A stretch of DNA of 64,000 nucleotides from Apostichopus japonicus (lineage: Eukaryota; Echinodermata; Holothuroidea; Aspidochirotida; Stichopodidae), in NCBI RefSeq assembly GCF_037975245.1, contig NC_092571.1, positions 6,612,501 to 6,676,500 of the forward strand, written 5' to 3'. The notes beneath the pieces were generated by a model. That model saw only the letters and a program-made list of their open reading frames with translations. It searched no databases and had not been told where the DNA came from. The position numbers were made by a program, and so were the translations under genes. Positions 60,171 through 64,000 of the stretch are shown one piece after another. Position 1 is the stretch's first letter. Every line of letters begins with the position of its first letter.

Positions 60171-60789
60171 TATATACTATTTGTACTATGTAGTCCATAG
60201 CTTCTGCACTATACATTATGCAGAGTAAATTTTCATTTTAAATAGTGAAGTATACGCTGAAAATTTAGTTTGCCAATTTAATTCTTAAACTAATGAACAT
60301 GGTTTATTTTGATATGGCGAAGAGAGGCGGTTTACTATTTGGTTCGTTTGGTCACAAGCTTGAAGATGGTAGGCCCTACATCTTATTTGCCGACGAAGAG
60401 CAGAAGCTGCTTTGCGGTTCATTTTGTCAAAGCAATCGTGGTAGGCCTAAGGGAATTCACTGTTTAGAAGTATCCTAAACAGTAGCCTAAATATAGGTAT
60501 TAAAATTGTTCCACGTCCATGCGGTGTAATTCTTTGTACTTACTTGAGTTTTGACATGTTTTTATCTAAAGGATTATTAAAGACACTTAATTTGTGTGTA
60601 ATCAGTTCTATTTCACTAATCTGTTGCGGAATAGCATATGTCGATCTAATGCTAATAAATGTTGAGTGTACAACTCTGTAATGTTCAGTGTGATTCTTGT
60701 AGGTTCACGATTCCTACGGTACAGATATGCTGCCATCGATAATAGCCTATATGCAATCGATGATCCGCCTATTCAATGCTACAAGCTAT
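60171..60789. other. Intergenic, small uncharacterised open frame
   Basis: A 61-codon ATG frame at 60293-60478 has unbiased composition and no recognisable family. I see no splice or UTR context that would support it as a gene. Confidence 0.25.
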
Positions 60790-61510
60790 CAATGCTTCAC
60801 TCTATTGATGATACATGCTATCGATTGTGTTCCCATGTCGGTGCTTCACTCTGTGATACTTACGTTATGAGTGTTTCACTCTATTGACGATACATGCTAT
60901 CGATTGTCTTCCCATGTCGGTGCTTCACTCTGTGATACTTACGTTATGAGTGTTTCACTCTATTTATGATACACGCTATCGATTGTCTTCCCATGTCGGT
61001 GCTTCACTCTGTGACACTTACGTTATGAGTGTTTCACTCTATTGATGATACATGCTATCGATTGTATTCCCATGTCGGTGCTTCACTCTGTGACACTTAC
61101 GTTACCAATGCTTCACTCTATTGATGATACGTGCTATCGATTTGTCTTCCCATGTCGGTGCTTCACTCTGTGACACTTACGTTATGAGTGTTTCACTCTA
61201 TTGATGATACATGCTATCGATTGTCTTCCCATGTCGGTGCTTTACTCTGTGATACTTACGCTATGAGTGTTTCACTCTATTGATGAAACATGATATCGAT
61301 TGTGTTCCCATGTCGGTGTTTCACTCTGTGATACTTAAGATATTATGAGTGTTTCACTATATTGATGATACATACTATCGATTTTCTTCCCATATCGGTG
61401 CTTCACTCTGTGATACTAACGCTATGAGTGTTTCAATCTATTGATGATACATGCTATAGATTGACTCTCGATGGCGATGCTTCACTCTACGATGCTCACG
61501 CAATCGATGT
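60790..61510. repeat. 79-bp tandem repeat, about 9 copies
   Basis: The unit begins cactctattgatgatacatg and contains cccatgtcggtgcttcactc and cttacgttatgagtgttt. It contains two related ttcactctat/ttcactctgt subunits. Confidence 0.92.
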
Positions 61511-62089
61511 TTCACTTCCCTACTTATCCCAAAGCGAAAAAGCATTAGCCTATATTAGAAGCGTTTATAATGCTTTTACATGTTGAAATAATATCCGATT
61601 GGAAATGGGTTTTCAACATGATAGAAATGTAATTCATTCATATATATATATATATATATATCAACCGAAATTCAGTTCGACTTGACAGCCTTTACAAATA
61701 ATGTCGGAACATGTGAGAATCATGTTTCACAAAATATCGACAAAGTTCTTTGATAAGGATGTGAACAACTACAAGGGATTAAGGGGGAATTTTCGAGTTT
61801 GCGGCTATACAGTACGGCTACATTAGGCATAAGTGATTGACCCTAATTTCTCTATAAATCCAGCCAGTTGGGACAATTTCCTAATGGTTATACCTCTCTA
61901 AACTGTCCTCCCATACCATTCTTCAAAGCGTTCGTATTTACATTACAAACAGTTCCTTGCCATTATCTGATTGAAACATGATATTCATACTGCGCATATA
62001 TACTGATACTACGAGTACTCTGAAGAGTGACATGACAATACAGTACAGAAAAAAATTGTCCCAACTGAGTGATAAATCAGTCGAAAACC

Positions 62090-62330
62090 CAGTTGCGTAG
62101 CGAGGAATTTGCCAAGGGAGGGGCGAAGCCTATAGGCTAACTATCTAAGCGTAGCGCCACCAACCTTAAAATGGCCGTAAATGCCTCCCATATCGCTGGA
62201 AATGGCACTGAATTCCCATGCCTTGTAAGTTGCATTTAAGCATTTTCTATTGTGAAATTACTAATAATATCATAAAAAATATGCACAAGAGGGGGGGGGG
62301 CGGCTTTTTCTGAGCCGGCTGAAAAATTTC
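62090..62330. mobile_element. Miniature element, copy with degraded right end
   Basis: It starts CAGTTGCGTAGCGAGGAATT and follows the copies at 30392 and (reversed) 10870 through ctatctaagcgtagcgccacc, ttgcatttaagcattttcta and a G run. The right end is not clear. Confidence 0.8.
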
Positions 62331-63422
62331 CCAGATTCAGTCTCTGTTTCTTTGGGATGCCGGGCGCAGGAATTAAGCATGCAGAGAAGGCTATCATTGC
62401 CTAATAGGTTCTATATCACCTGCAGAACACACACATTGTTTTTACAAGAACGCTAAGTACTAAATGCCTCAGACTCGCCATACTTTGCTTGACCGGAATA
62501 ACGATGGAATGGATGCCAGGCCTTCCGGCCACTCCTTGGGCAGCTATTACCCTCCTACCCTGTACAACGTGACGTCAGCTGAGCGGCGTTTTGACCGTAC
62601 GCTTGTATTGGCTTGGTCAGACTGCAGAGCCTTACATAAGCTTACCTGCATACTGATGTGCTTCGGTGCAGTATCGCCCCATAGGCCTATACAAGTAGGA
62701 ACAATTATGAAGAGTGGGACGTTCTGTTTACCGTTAATGTTATCTAATGAAAATACACAGTTCCTACTCAACGATTGATACAACTATAGATTTATATTCA
62801 TTTATAACGTGCATGTATGAAGTCCAATGGCCACGTTCTTAGAATGCACCATTGTTGCGTAGTGACCTATGGCCTATGTAATGTAGAAAAACATGATAAA
62901 CTCAATTGTACAAGACTATAACACATATCTATTCTACATCATTCTTACTTAGGTACCTATTTTATCACTGTGATAATAATAAGCAGAAAGCCATATGGCT
63001 TTGTGATTCCTTGCCACATGTTGTATGCAGGAATTGGTTTCTTCCAAAACAAACTGTTTTTCATCATGAAGAAACTAGAAACCAACATTGAAGAAAACAA
63101 TTCCAAATTCATACACTGTATACCATGCCCCATGTATTATAAAGTCTCTTAATGGGATCACACACACACACGCACACATACATACAAACATACACCCATA
63201 CATACACCCATTCATACATACATACACGCATACATACATATATATAGGGATGACTTGAGTTCAGCCGACCGTAACCGCACATTGGTAATCAGCATGGCGT
63301 AGCGTGACAATGAAGTATTCAATAGTTCACTTCCTGCTGGAACAGTGCTTATTACGAAGATGTAGAGCAAATATTACATAATATAGTTTACCTATACTGT
63401 AATTTACAACATGTTTTTACTC
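62331..63422. other. Intergenic, nothing recognised
   Basis: A 104-codon frame at 62464-62778 has no recognisable motif and is not reported as a gene. A CATA/CACA tract lies at 63162-63245. Confidence 0.35.
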
Positions 63423-63450
63423 GAGTTTCACGCCTCACGGCGATCATAAA
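63423..63450 (-). ncRNA. 3' hairpin of the right-edge retroelement
   Basis: On the minus strand TTATGAT is followed by stem CGCC, loop GTGA, stem GGCG, T and GAAAC. The layout parallels the hairpin at 46096-46124 downstream of the other retroelement remnant. Confidence 0.4.
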
Positions 63451-63484
63451 ACAACTGAACGTAAACCGAAACGGCCGCGTGTTC

Positions 63485-63890
63485 TTATTTTTTACTGGTG
63501 CGGTCATTTGGTTTGTTACCGTGGCGACATTTTGAGATGAGCTCAGTTGCTTGGTTTATTTTGTCTTTGGCGCGTAAGATTGCCAACTTCTTTTTCCACA
63601 CAGAGGTAATTGCACAGTCCCAGATTCACGCTTGGGTGTGTTTGATTCTTTTACTATTTTTCCAGCTTATGTTGTGGCTAATTCCCCTTCTTTCAGGTTC
63701 CATACGTATTTTGACAGTTCTGTTTCATTTTGGTACTTCTAGTTTCTGAGAGATTTGGAGTGGTTGTTGATCCGCTGTCTGTTGTTGAACCGCTATAGAG
63801 CTGGTTAAACATTTCCTTTGTAGGGGGCAGTTTTTCGTAGATCTGCAGTAGCATGGTCTAGTAGAGGTTGTTTCTGGTGTATACACCGAA
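63485..63890 (-). pseudogene. C-terminal remnant of a GIY-YIG-type (Penelope-like) retroelement
   Basis: The minus strand, allowing frameshifts, reads C-Y-C-R-S-T-K-N-C-P-L-Q-R-K-C-L-T, then N-E-T-E-L-S-K-Y-V-W-N-L-K, then K-I-V-K and an L-C motif. It ends D-K-I-N-Q-A-T-E-L-I-S-K-C-R-H and a stop at 63485. These are the Cys motif, the E-L-S-K-x-(I/V)-W motif and the terminal C-R-H of retroelement proteins common in marine invertebrates. Several stops and frame changes make it a pseudogene. It may continue toward the right edge of the window. Confidence 0.75.
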
Positions 63891-64000
63891 TGGTTTACCA
63901 AAAACGTTCTGCCGTCCCATATAAGTCAAAGCAATCCCTTTGAATTGACAACGGAAACGGATTCAAATAATCCGACACGGATTAAACATGGGTGACGTAG

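Noticed and set aside
62464-62778. 104-residue frame
   Set aside because: It has no motif, no splice context and no neighbouring exons. It could be chance.

Overview
This is eukaryotic, intron-rich, AT-rich genomic DNA, best explained as an animal (marine invertebrate) nuclear genome. There are no bacterial-style operons. One gene is spread over about 50 kb in small exons with GT...AG introns, surrounded by microsatellites, minisatellites, miniature DNA transposons, tRNA-derived SINEs and broken retroelements. The exact phylum cannot be fixed from the sequence. Frequent 'taggcctat' words and the repeat content would fit an echinoderm or another marine deuterostome, but that is a weak guess.

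The only gene I can support is a complete P5B-type ATPase (ATP13A2/ATP13A3 family, polyamine transporters of late endosomes and lysosomes) on the plus strand. I resolved 32 coding exons. Thirty-one (20467 to 56804) join in phase with no frame breaks. A short first exon with the start codon (7291-7307) is proposed because its strong donor and phase fit exactly. The joined coding sequence is 3,690 nt (1,229 residues), close to the usual family length. It keeps TGES, DKTGT, KGAPE, TGDN and GDGAND. The M4 motif reads S-P-A-L-P instead of the usual P-P-A-L-P.

Layout. 1-7227: upstream region with a trinucleotide repeat (1228-1623) and a 2.3-kb element with long inverted ends (3393-5723). 7228-20524: first two coding exons around a 13-kb intron holding a 34-bp satellite, a 230-bp hAT-like miniature element and a 30-bp palindromic satellite. 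21310-26598: N-terminal exons. 26599-32155: a transposon-rich intron with two SINEs and nested miniature elements. 32156-53635: the ATPase core, whose introns carry 9-bp, 22-bp, about 121-bp and CATC-type arrays, a Penelope-like retroelement fragment and another miniature element. 53636-56591: last intron, with two GATATC-rich palindromic elements and a 0.8-kb dispersed repeat. 56592-58030: last exon, 3' UTR containing a SINE, and a candidate poly(A) signal. 58740-64000: intergenic arrays, one more miniature element, and a minus-strand remnant of a GIY-YIG-type retroelement at the right edge.

The most unusual features are two introns in which tandem duplication has copied a splice site: a donor array after the exon at 41309-41419, and decoy acceptors before the exon at 44110-44230. 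Also notable are a family of miniature elements whose 8-bp target duplications can be read directly, and a shared 3' hairpin motif in two otherwise different retroelement remnants.
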